Source of the DNA: JBBRYK01 sp038237665
Lineage (GTDB): Bacteria > Actinomycetota > Thermoleophilia > Gaiellales > Gaiellaceae
Assembly: GCA_038237665.1 (NCBI GenBank)
Contig: JBBRYK010000028.1
Location: 1-32,738, forward strand
Direction: 5' to 3'
Length of the DNA stretch: 32,738 nucleotides
Shown in pieces: positions 1 through 6,237 of this stretch. Made by a program: the position numbers and the translations under genes. Below the pieces are notes generated by a model, which was given only the letters and a program-made list of their open reading frames with translations, was not told where the DNA came from and ran no database searches. Within the stretch, counting starts at the first letter, position 1. The number at the start of each line of letters is the position of its first letter.

Positions 1-39
1 GCCGCGGCCGGCCCAGACGCGGCGCAGGATCAGCACGTC

Positions 40-76
40 CGTTCATCGCCCGTAACTCCGTTACGAACGACGAACG
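40..76 (-). terminator. Hairpin terminator of the DUF4242/monooxygenase operon
   Basis: Two 17-nt arms (40-56 and 60-76) flank a 3-nt loop. As plus-strand DNA there are three mismatches (45/71, 49/67, 50/66). In the minus-strand RNA all three become G-U wobbles, so the stem is fully paired only in that transcript. It lies 54 bp past the stop of the minus-strand DUF4242 gene. No U-tract follows, which is common for terminators in high-GC actinobacteria. That it terminates transcription is inference. Confidence 0.6.
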
Positions 77-129
77 GCCGCGGTGCCCTGCTTGGTCTGG
101 ACCAGCCGCGCCGAAGCGCCAATTTCCGA

Positions 130-420
130 TCAGACATCTAGCGGCGGATCAGGGTTCACCACGGTCTCGAAGATCGGCAGGATCTCGTCCGCCGGGAGCT
201 GCGCTCGCCGTGCGTGCTCGCGGATGTCGTCGGGGCTCTCCGCCTCGTAGAGGCAGATCGTGCCGAGCGAGCCGTCTTCCTCGCGGAAGAAGTAGCTGCG
301 GATCCAGCGCAGCGTGCCCGCCATCTCGACCTCGCGCGCGTGATTCGAGCGCTCCCCGGCCTCGTCGATCCCTTCCCGCGTGCTCCAGCCGTTTCGCCGC
401 ATGATGGCGTACATCTGCAT
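130..420 (-). CDS. DUF4242 (SCO4226-like) small protein
   Basis: A 96-residue protein with the DUF4242 pattern: an N-terminal MYAIMRRNG strand, a central RWIRSYFF segment and a LCLYEA-like ICLYEAES strand followed by DDIREHARRA. SCO4226 of Streptomyces, in this family, is a ferredoxin-fold nickel-binding protein. Whether this one binds metal cannot be seen here. The start is ATG at 420 because a strong GGAGGGAGGG ribosome site sits about 6 nt upstream; a longer reading frame exists but lacks such a site. It follows the flavoprotein gene on the same strand with a 66-bp gap, so the two probably share a transcript that ends at the hairpin at 40-76. Its role is unknown. Confidence 0.85.
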   Translation of the reverse strand: MQMYAIMRRNGWSTREGIDEAGERSNHAREVEMAGTLRWIRSYFFREEDGSLGTICLYEAESPDDIREHARRAQLPADEILPIFETVVNPDPPLDV

Positions 421-486
421 CTCGTCCCTCCCTCCGGTGGGTCTCGGACGGTACTCCCGATCGGCGGCCCTCACAAGCGTCGCGGT

Positions 487-1710
487 CTAGGCGCGGCCGT
501 TCCGGCCCGCGATGTGACCGACGACGTACTCCGCGTCCTCTCCGACTCCGAGGAAGAGCGCGGACTTGCGCTTGTGGAGCCAGTGGAGGCCGACGAAGTA
601 CAGACCCGGGAGGTTTGAGACGCCACGTTTGTGCAGCGGCCAGCCCTGCCCGTCGCGTGCCAAGCCCTCGATCCAACGGTGGTCGGGGCGGTAGCCGTTC
701 GCCCACAGGATCGTCCCGACAGCGCTCTCGCGCAAGTCGAGCTTCGCGAGAATCTGGATCGGTTCGTGATCTTCCTCCGGCTCGGCGTAGGCGACGTCCA
801 GGCTCGAAGCCCGAACGTACTCGTCGACCCGTCCCTTGAAGTTCGCCACGAACGCGTCGCCGTTCGCCAGCGCTTCCCCGAGACCGGTGCCGAGCTCGAC
901 GACACCGTCGGCTATGCGCTCGACGCGGCCGAGCAGGATGGCCCCGCGGCGTGCGAGCCAGCGTGGGTTGCAGTCGTGGCCTTCGTCGTTTCCGGAGACC
1001 GCCGGGTTGCAGCTCAGGCGCGCTGCCGGAGTGGGAAGGACGTCGACGGTGTCGTCGGCGAGCCCTGTCTCGAGCAGCCAGTGCACGAGTTCGCGGCCTC
1101 GGTAGCGGCGCGGGAGCCAGGGGCACCGACCCACCGCCAGATAAACGGTCCTTCCGGCTGAGAGCAGCTCATCGGCGATCTGACATCCCGACTGGCCGCT
1201 CCCGACGACGAGCACCGAGCCCTTCGGTAGCTGGTCGGGGCGGCGGTACCGGCTCGCGTGCAGCTGGAAGACGTCGCTCGGAACTTCCGCCGCGAGAGGC
1301 GTCGGGGTTGGTCGCTCGTACGCGCCGGCGGCGACGACGACAGCGGTGCCCTCGATCGCGCCATCGGCCGTCTCTACGAGGAAGCGACCGTTGCTCATCC
1401 CGACCCGCCGCACCTCGACGCCTTCTCGGACAGGCGCCTCGACGGCCGAAGCGTAGTCCTCCAGGTAGGCGATCACCTCCAGGAGCGGGGCGAAGCCGTC
1501 CGGATCAGACCCCCGGTAGTGGAAGCCCGGGAGCTGCTGCGCCCAGTTGGGCGTGTTCAGAGCGAAACCGTCCCACCGCTCCGACCGCCACGTCTCGCCG
1601 ACGCGACCGCGCTCGAGCACGACATGCGCCATTCCGAGCTGGCTCAGGTACCAGCTCGCTGCCAGGCCCGCCTGCCCCGCGCCGATCACGACCGTCTCGA
1701 TTCGTTCCAC
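487..1710 (-). CDS. FAD/NAD(P)-dependent flavoprotein monooxygenase-like protein
   Basis: A 407-residue two-dinucleotide-binding flavoprotein of the CzcO/FMO type (COG2072). An FAD Rossmann motif VIGAGQAGLA lies at about residues 7-16, and a second, NAD(P)-type motif VVGSGQSG near residue 170. The segment RWDGFALNTPNW followed by an LPG motif resembles the MSMEG_0569 family of flavoproteins, but I cannot confirm that subfamily. The C-terminal ILWANGYRPDHRW resembles the conserved ATG-type FMO region. The substrate is unknown; related proteins oxidise S, N or ketone substrates. Two GTG codons abut at 1713 and 1710, and a weak GAGAGA site precedes them, so the start is uncertain by one codon. 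It is divergent from the DUF2277 gene and lies upstream of DUF4242 on the same strand. Confidence 0.85.
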   Translation of the reverse strand: MERIETVVIGAGQAGLAASWYLSQLGMAHVVLERGRVGETWRSERWDGFALNTPNWAQQLPGFHYRGSDPDGFAPLLEVIAYLEDYASAVEAPVREGVEVRRVGMSNGRFLVETADGAIEGTAVVVAAGAYERPTPTPLAAEVPSDVFQLHASRYRRPDQLPKGSVLVVGSGQSGCQIADELLSAGRTVYLAVGRCPWLPRRYRGRELVHWLLETGLADDTVDVLPTPAARLSCNPAVSGNDEGHDCNPRWLARRGAILLGRVERIADGVVELGTGLGEALANGDAFVANFKGRVDEYVRASSLDVAYAEPEEDHEPIQILAKLDLRESAVGTILWANGYRPDHRWIEGLARDGQGWPLHKRGVSNLPGLYFVGLHWLHKRKSALFLGVGEDAEYVVGHIAGRNGRA

Positions 1711-1739
1711 CACTTCTCTCTCTTGCGGGGAGTGTTTGG

Positions 1740-1768
1740 ACTCTACGCCGGTGGCCCGGGTCGGCCAA
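1740..1768 (-). promoter_or_regulatory. Promoter of the flavoprotein gene
   Basis: On the minus strand a -35-like TTGGCC (1768-1763) and a -10-like TAGAGT (1745-1740) are separated by exactly 17 bp. The predicted start of transcription is near 1733, leaving a leader of about 20 nt before the GTG start. Confidence 0.5.
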
Positions 1769-1818
1769 GCGACGCTACCCTCTGGTGGCCCGCTCTGCCG
1801 CTCAAGAAGGAGGCCTCG

Positions 1819-2085
<267 letters not shown>

Positions 2086-2086
2086 A

Positions 2087-2110
2087 GGCCTACCGTCCCG
2101 AGACGGTGCC
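2087..2110 (+). terminator. Hairpin after the DUF2277 gene
   Basis: A perfect 6-bp stem, ACCGTC (2092-2097) with GACGGT (2102-2107), closes a 4-nt loop. An outer GGC/GCC pair of arms (2087-2089, 2108-2110) adds three pairs across a 2-nt bulge. It starts 2 bp after the DUF2277 stop. There is no U-tract. Confidence 0.45.
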
Positions 2111-2209
2111 TGCCGGTCTGCGCCTACCGTCCAGCCCGACGATTTCGAGCCGGTAGGTGTACGAACGGCCCGGGCGGGCGTGGCGATCGAGCACGTCGTA
2201 CCCCGCGCT
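2089..2209 (-). pseudogene. Gene remnant: C-terminal fragment of a beta-rich (Fn3-like) protein
   Basis: Directly after the DUF1059 stop, in the same minus-strand frame, about 39 codons stay open to a TAG at 2091-2089. They read as GYDVLDRHARPGRSYTYRLE, then IVGLDG and a short Arg-rich tail. The V-x-D-R-x-x-x-P-G-x-x-Y-x-Y-x-L-E pattern is typical of the last strands of fibronectin-III-like modules at the end of secreted proteins. No start codon or upstream part remains. The likely reading is the tail of a lost gene, but chance similarity is possible because the piece is short. Confidence 0.35.
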
Positions 2210-2368
2210 CTAAGCCTCCTCGGCCATTCCGAGCAAGTCGTCCCGGGAGGTCTTTCCCACGAGATCGGGGTGGTCCGTTCGAATGTGGGCCTCGGCGTTT
2301 GCGACGAGTTCGTCGTCGGTACCGCCGCGGACGACCTGCCCGCACTCGCAGTTGATCAGCTTCGCCAT
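2210..2368 (-). CDS. DUF1059 small protein
   Basis: A 52-residue protein that opens MAKLINCECGQVVRGGTDDE and ends LLGMAEEA, matching DUF1059 in length and pattern: an N-terminal Cys-x-Cys-Gly, then an acidic helix leading to an H-x4-H-P segment (HIRTDHPDL). The Cys and His residues could bind a metal, but this is not established. The start is ATG at 2368, preceded by GGAGGAG with a 5-nt spacer. It is divergent from the SARP-type regulator gene, and the space between them carries three direct repeats at 11-bp steps that point toward this gene. It is therefore a plausible target of that regulator or of a related one. Confidence 0.8.
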   Translation of the reverse strand: MAKLINCECGQVVRGGTDDELVANAEAHIRTDHPDLVGKTSRDDLLGMAEEA

Positions 2369-2410
2369 CTCGCTCCTCCTTCGTTGGTTAGGTGCATAGT
2401 CACGGCTCCG

Positions 2411-2438
2411 CCTTAGCGTTACCTTGGAGCAACCTTGG
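2411..2438 (-). promoter_or_regulatory. Triple 11-bp direct repeat, SARP-like operator
   Basis: On the minus strand, cores CCAAGG (2438-2433), CCAAGG (2427-2422) and CTAAGG (2416-2411) occur at exact 11-bp steps. SARP regulators such as ActII-ORF4 bind heptamers repeated every 11 bp just upstream of the -10 box. Nine nt after the last repeat is GACTAT (2401-2396), a possible -10 for the DUF1059 gene. On the plus strand the array overlaps the ribosome site and start codon of the SARP gene itself. Operator function is inference from spacing and position. Confidence 0.5.
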
Positions 2439-3172
2439 TGGGGACGCGAATCCAGCTTTGCGGGAGGCTCACCGTTGAGTTCGACGGTGTGCGAATCGAG
2501 CAGAGCCTGCCGGGCCGCCAGGGGCGCCTTCTGTTCGTCTACCTCGTCGCGAACCGGCACCGCGCTTCCAGGCGCGACGAGCTGCTCGCGGCCGTTTGGA
2601 CGGACGAGGCACCCGCCGCGGCGGACGCGGCACTCAGTGCCCTGCTCTCGAAGCTCCGCAAGCTTGTCGGCCCGGCGCGGCTCGAAGGCCGTTCCGAGCT
2701 GCGCCTCTCGGTCGGCGAGGCGTGGGTCGATCTCGAGGCAGCGGCCGAGGCGCTGCATCGCGCGGAAGGCGCGGCGGCCCGCGGGGACTGGGCCGCGGTC
2801 TGGGGCCCGGCCAGGGTCACCCAGCACATCGCGGCCCGTGGCTTCCTGCCGGGCGAGGACGCCGATTGGGTTCGCGATCTCCGCACCCGGCTCGAGGACA
2901 TGTACGTGCGGTCGCTGGATCTCGTCTCGGAAGCCTGCCTCGAGCTCGGTGGGACCGAGATCGATACGGTCGAGCGCGCCGCTCGTGCGCTGATTCGCGT
3001 CGCGCCGTTGCGGGAGAGCGGCTACCGGCTCCTGATGGCGGTTTTGGCCCAGCGCGGGAACCGGGCCGAGGGGTTGCGGGTGTACGACGACCTACGGCGA
3101 CGGCTGCGGGACGAGCTCGGGGTCGGGCCGGGCCCGACCACCCGGGAGCTCCACCGGCGGCTGCTCGGCTAG
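2438..3172 (+). CDS. SARP/BTAD-type transcriptional regulator (short form)
   Basis: A 244-residue protein with the two-part SARP layout. An N-terminal winged-helix DNA-binding domain covers about residues 1-90 (IQLCGRLTVEF strand, then RASRRDELLAAVW and SALLSKLRKLVG helices). A bacterial transcriptional activation domain (BTAD) of helical repeats covers about 95-240, ending in the typical VYDDLRRRLRDELGV-GPGPTTRELHRRLL run. There are no other domains and no membrane segment. GTG at 2438 is chosen because GGAG at 2426-2429 lies 8 nt upstream; TTG at 2435 is an alternative. The stop codon overlaps that of the convergent secreted-protein gene. The 11-bp repeat array at its 5' end suggests self-control and control of DUF1059. 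Confidence 0.88.
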   Translation: MGTRIQLCGRLTVEFDGVRIEQSLPGRQGRLLFVYLVANRHRASRRDELLAAVWTDEAPAAADAALSALLSKLRKLVGPARLEGRSELRLSVGEAWVDLEAAAEALHRAEGAAARGDWAAVWGPARVTQHIAARGFLPGEDADWVRDLRTRLEDMYVRSLDLVSEACLELGGTEIDTVERAARALIRVAPLRESGYRLLMAVLAQRGNRAEGLRVYDDLRRRLRDELGVGPGPTTRELHRRLLG

Positions 3173-3765
3173 GACGCCGGCGTGGCGAACTTGCCGTACA
3201 GGGTGAACTTCGCCGTCGGCCCTGAAGCGCGCAGGATCCAGCTGCGGAAATCGGCCGCGTTCAGGCAGGCGTTGCCGCGGCCCTGGAGCACGAGAGTGAA
3301 TCGCGGCGATCCCGAGACGGCCGTGCCGCTCAAGGTTCCTCGAAGCGTCCACTCGCGGTAGAGGAGCGGTCCGCCGGCGGGATAGGTCTTGCCGTCCTGG
3401 ATGTCCTCCTGGAGCTTCGTTGCGCGGTTCGGAAGGACGAAGCTGACCGTCCCTTTCTTCCCGTTCGGGGCTCGGAGCGTGAGGACGAAGATCCGCGCGT
3501 GCCGGAACTGGGTGACCTGGTAGTGCAGCGCCCGCGGGGTGAGACCCTTGACGTCAGCCGGAAACGCAGGCGTCGCCCGCAGATTCGCCACCGGCCCGAA
3601 ACGCAGCCTCACCAGCTCGGTCAGCTCGAACGACTTGACGCCCTCCGTTACCAGTAAGTAGTCGCCAGCGTTGGCGCAGCAGGCGCAGGCGTTGGCTGCA
3701 GCGGGAGCGGCGAGGGCGGCCACCGCCGCGAGGATCGCGAGTGCGCCTCGAGGGAATGCCTGCAC
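3169..3765 (-). CDS. Secreted Cys-rich protein of unknown function
   Basis: A 198-residue protein with a clear signal peptide: MQAFPRGALAILAAVAALA followed by an Ala-rich cleavage region ending AAANA. The mature N-terminus starts with CACC, and one further Cys occurs near residue 164 (GNACLNA). The rest is beta-rich, with alternating hydrophobic stretches such as RIFVLTLRAPNGKKGTVSFV and SPRFTLVLQG. I do not recognise the family. The CACC cluster could bind metal or form disulfides. The start is GTG at 3765, with only a weak AGGG upstream. The gene is divergent from the PQQ-like propeller gene (55-bp gap), and its stop overlaps that of the SARP gene tail to tail. An extracytoplasmic location is well supported; the function is not. 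Confidence 0.7.
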   Translation of the reverse strand: MQAFPRGALAILAAVAALAAPAAANACACCANAGDYLLVTEGVKSFELTELVRLRFGPVANLRATPAFPADVKGLTPRALHYQVTQFRHARIFVLTLRAPNGKKGTVSFVLPNRATKLQEDIQDGKTYPAGGPLLYREWTLRGTLSGTAVSGSPRFTLVLQGRGNACLNAADFRSWILRASGPTAKFTLYGKFATPAS

Positions 3766-3820
3766 TGCCGGGACCCTATCGCCTTGCAGGAAACGTGTCC
3801 GGGCGGCGGAACGAGTCCGC

Positions 3821-5329
3821 GTGCGCAGTGTCGTCGCGCGCCTCGATCAGCCAGGCCTCTGGGTTGCAGGTGCGCTTGCGCTCGGCCTCGCACTCGGCTG
3901 CCTTTGGCTCGCTCTGGGGAGCGCCTTCTCAAAGGCGAAACTCGAGCCCGCGGCGGCCGCGCCGCTCGTCCAGGCCGACCGGCCCCAGACGACGCCCGTC
4001 GCGTTCCGGACAGCTCGACCGAAGCCCGCGCCGCGCGGGCTGTTGACCTTCCGGGGCGACGCGTCACGCTCGTTCTACGGCGTCGGGCCGGTGCCGCGGC
4101 GGCCGCAGATCCTCTGGCGCTACCCGGTGTCAGGCGGCATGTGCAGGCGCTCGACCGACGAGAGCGGCACGAAGACCTGGTGTGGGCTGGGGTGGACCGG
4201 GCAGGCGAACGTCGTGCCACGGACGGGCGGGTACGAGCTCCGCTTCGGCGCCTACGACGGTGCCTACCACTTCCTCGACGGCGCGACCGGTGCCGAGCTC
4301 CGGCCCTCGCTCCAGACCGGCGACCTCGCCAAGGGCTCGGCAACCTCCGACCCCGACGGCTATCCGCTCTACTACGCCGGCTCGCGCGACAACAAGTTCC
4401 GGGTCGTCGCGCTCGACCGCCCGGAGCCGACCGTGCTCTGGTCGCTCGACGCCTATGCGACGGGCCGGCCCGTCGTCTGGAACGACGACTGGGACGGCGC
4501 CGCGCTCGTCGTCGGCGACTACCTGCTCGAGGGCGGTGAGAACTCCTGGCTCTATGTCGTCAAGCTCAACCGCGGCTACGACGCCGACGGCAAGGTTCGC
4601 GTGGCGCCGCAGGTCGTCGCGAGCGTGCCGAGCTGGGACGAGCAGCTCGCGCGCCGGCGGCCCGACAAAGCGTTCTCGATCGAGAACTCCGTCGCGTTCC
4701 GGGACGGCGTCGTCTACTTCGCCAACTCGGCCGGGCTCGTGCAGGGCTGGGACATCTCGGACGTGCTCGCCGGCGGCTCCAGCGTACGCCGCGTGTTCCG
4801 CTTCTGGACGGGTGACGACACCGACGCCTCGATCGTGCTCGACGAGGCCGGCTTCCTCTACGTCGCCAGCGAGCTGGAGAAGTTCGACGAGCGCTCGGCC
4901 CGGGTCGGCCAGTTCATGAAGCTCGATCCCCGGCGCCCGAGCGCGCCGCTCGTCTGGTCGCTCCCGTTGCGCGGTGTCGGCTGGGCCGGCAAGGCGGGCT
5001 CGTGGGCGACCCCGGCGCTCGACCGCGGGCTCGCCTACGTAGCCACGAACGCCGGCGGCGTGATCGCCGTCGACCGGGAGACAGGCCGCGTTCGCTGGCA
5101 GCTCACGCTGCCCGGCCCGACCTGGTCGTCGCCTGTCGTCGTCGACGGCGTCCTGCTCGAGGGCGACTGCAAGGGCGTCCTGCATGCGTTCGACGTCCGC
5201 AACCAGCGCGCCGCGCCGCGTGAGCTCTGGCAGATCTCACTCGGCGGCTGCATCGAAGCCACGCCTGCCGTCTGGAAGGGCCGGGTTTACATCGGCACGC
5301 GTGGCGGCGCCATGTACGCGCTCGGGTAG
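3821..5329 (+). CDS. Membrane-anchored PQQ-like beta-propeller protein
   Basis: About 502 residues. The N-terminus (GTG at 3821) encodes a short basic start and one hydrophobic segment, VAGALALGLALGCLWLAL, likely a signal anchor. A proline-rich linker follows, then a propeller with repeated strand patterns such as LRFGAYDGAYHFLDGATGAE, GGVIAVDRETGRVRWQL and the final GRVYIGTRGGAMYALG, typical of PQQ-like/BamB-type repeats. Two Cys flank a conserved-looking CRRSTDESGTKTWCGLGW stretch. A longer upstream frame exists but overlaps the divergent gene and has no ribosome site, so GTG 3821 is preferred. Function is unknown: it may be a scaffold or a quinoprotein-like enzyme, and catalytic residues cannot be assigned. 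A strong hairpin follows the stop. Confidence 0.8.
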   Translation: MRSVVARLDQPGLWVAGALALGLALGCLWLALGSAFSKAKLEPAAAAPLVQADRPQTTPVAFRTARPKPAPRGLLTFRGDASRSFYGVGPVPRRPQILWRYPVSGGMCRRSTDESGTKTWCGLGWTGQANVVPRTGGYELRFGAYDGAYHFLDGATGAELRPSLQTGDLAKGSATSDPDGYPLYYAGSRDNKFRVVALDRPEPTVLWSLDAYATGRPVVWNDDWDGAALVVGDYLLEGGENSWLYVVKLNRGYDADGKVRVAPQVVASVPSWDEQLARRRPDKAFSIENSVAFRDGVVYFANSAGLVQGWDISDVLAGGSSVRRVFRFWTGDDTDASIVLDEAGFLYVASELEKFDERSARVGQFMKLDPRRPSAPLVWSLPLRGVGWAGKAGSWATPALDRGLAYVATNAGGVIAVDRETGRVRWQLTLPGPTWSSPVVVDGVLLEGDCKGVLHAFDVRNQRAAPRELWQISLGGCIEATPAVWKGRVYIGTRGGAMYALG

Positions 5330-5330
5330 A

Positions 5331-5363
5331 CGCGGGCGAGGAGGGTCCGCCTCCTCGCCCGCG
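5331..5363. terminator. Bidirectional hairpin terminator
   Basis: A perfect 14-bp stem (5331-5344 with 5350-5363; left arm CGCGGGCGAGGAGG) closes a 5-nt loop. It begins 2 bp after the propeller gene stop and ends 27 bp before the stop of the convergent barrel gene, so it can serve both strands. It has no U-tract. Confidence 0.75.
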
Positions 5364-5390
5364 CGTGGCCTTTGCGACCAGCCGCGGCCG

Positions 5391-5906
5391 CTACCTGAGT
5401 TCGAAGGTGACCTCGGTCGGATCGCTCCCAGACGGACCGGGCTTGGCGATGATCTGTCCGCGGGCGCCGCTGTACTTCCCCGTCCCACCCGTTACGGCGG
5501 ACAGCTGGGCACCCTCGCCCTGGACGTTGTCGACAAATGCCTGGGCGGTGATCTGCGGCGACTGCGCGACGGAGCGTGTGGCGCCAGGAGTGAACACGAC
5601 CTCGCAGACACCGCGAAGCTCGACGCTGTCGACGTTCGTGCAGTGGCCGCCTTCGTAGCCGACGACCTTCTTCGTCTTTGGATCCAGGAGCTGGCCGTGT
5701 AGGACGACGAGGTCACCCTTGCTCGGCCCCTTCGGCGCGACATCGCTGATGACGTCGAACGTCTCCGTGAGCAGGAAACGAAGGCGGGTCACCTTCTCTC
5801 CTTGTGAGCTTCCACTCGAGGCAATGCCTGCCCCGGCTCCGAGCGCGAGTGCGATCACCGCGATCGCCACCGCCCAAAGCCTCAACCGCATGCTTGTGCC
5901 GCTCAT
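5391..5906 (-). CDS. Secreted allene-oxide-cyclase/dirigent-like barrel protein
   Basis: A 171-residue protein with a signal peptide (RLRLWAVAIAVIALALGAGA) and a mature part matching the allene oxide cyclase/dirigent-like beta-barrel fold. The segment AVTGGTGKYSGARGQI is the hallmark of this fold, with earlier strands such as GDLVVLHGQLLDP and a final EVTFEL strand. In plants such barrels cyclise or steer small-molecule intermediates; bacterial members are mostly uncharacterised. Two Cys (GGHC and RGVC) may form a disulfide. ATG at 5906 follows AAGGAGG with a 6-nt spacer and overlaps the stop of the small membrane gene as ATGA, so the two genes are translationally coupled. Its substrate is unknown. 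Confidence 0.75.
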   Translation of the reverse strand: MSGTSMRLRLWAVAIAVIALALGAGAGIASSGSSQGEKVTRLRFLLTETFDVISDVAPKGPSKGDLVVLHGQLLDPKTKKVVGYEGGHCTNVDSVELRGVCEVVFTPGATRSVAQSPQITAQAFVDNVQGEGAQLSAVTGGTGKYSGARGQIIAKPGPSGSDPTEVTFELR

Positions 5907-6136
5907 CTGAGTCCTCCTTCGAACGCGTTTCGTTTGCGGAAGACGACGAAGACTCCGACCGCCGCGAGGCCGACTCCACCGGTGGCGGCGGCTCCGATCA
6001 ACGCATCGCCCCAGTGGAACCCGCCGTCCTCGACCTGCACGACCACGACCGGCCTCCGCGGCGGGCCGGCCGCAGCCGGCAGCGCTAGCGCGAGTGCGAG
6101 CACCAGGGCAACCAACGCGATCAAGCTCTTCGTCAT
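5903..6136 (-). CDS. Small membrane protein, partner of the barrel protein
   Basis: A 77-residue protein with an N-terminal signal-like hydrophobic stretch (LIALVALVLALALALPAAA), a Pro/Arg/Val-rich middle, a second membrane segment (DALIGAAATGGVGLAAVGVFVV) and a short basic C-terminus, RKRNAFEGG. The pattern suggests a cleaved signal plus one C-terminal anchor with the tail inside. I do not recognise the family. ATG at 6136 is chosen because the hydrophobic leader begins there. GACCGT at 6149-6144 ends 7 nt upstream and could be a -10 giving a leaderless mRNA. It is first in a two-gene operon with the barrel gene and divergent from the transmembrane SARP gene. Confidence 0.65.
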   Translation of the reverse strand: MTKSLIALVALVLALALALPAAAGPPRRPVVVVQVEDGGFHWGDALIGAAATGGVGLAAVGVFVVFRKRNAFEGGLR

Positions 6137-6158
6137 CGCCTTTACGGTCGCGGCGGGA

Positions 6159-6197
6159 GGCAAACCGGGGGCTAAGGCCGGCAAAGCACTGGCAAAG
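6159..6197 (+). promoter_or_regulatory. Four direct repeats at 10-11 bp steps, SARP-like operator
   Basis: Heptamers GGCAAAC (6159), GGCTAAG (6170), GGCAAAG (6180) and GGCAAAG (6191) are spaced 11, 10 and 11 bp, so all face the same side of the helix. They fill the 101-bp gap between the divergent barrel operon and the transmembrane SARP gene. SARP proteins are known to bind such heptamers at 11-bp steps. Nine nt after the last copy lies GATTCA (6207-6212), a possible -10. On the other side the array ends 9 nt from GACCGT, the possible -10 of the minus-strand operon. Binding by the adjacent regulator is inference. Confidence 0.6.
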
Positions 6198-6237
6198 CGC
6201 CTTTCTGATTCAGCGCGGTTCGTGGTAAGAGTCGCGC

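Noticed and set aside
1..129. A gene at the left edge
   Set aside because: Apart from the hairpin at 40-76 no frame with coding character or start site is seen.
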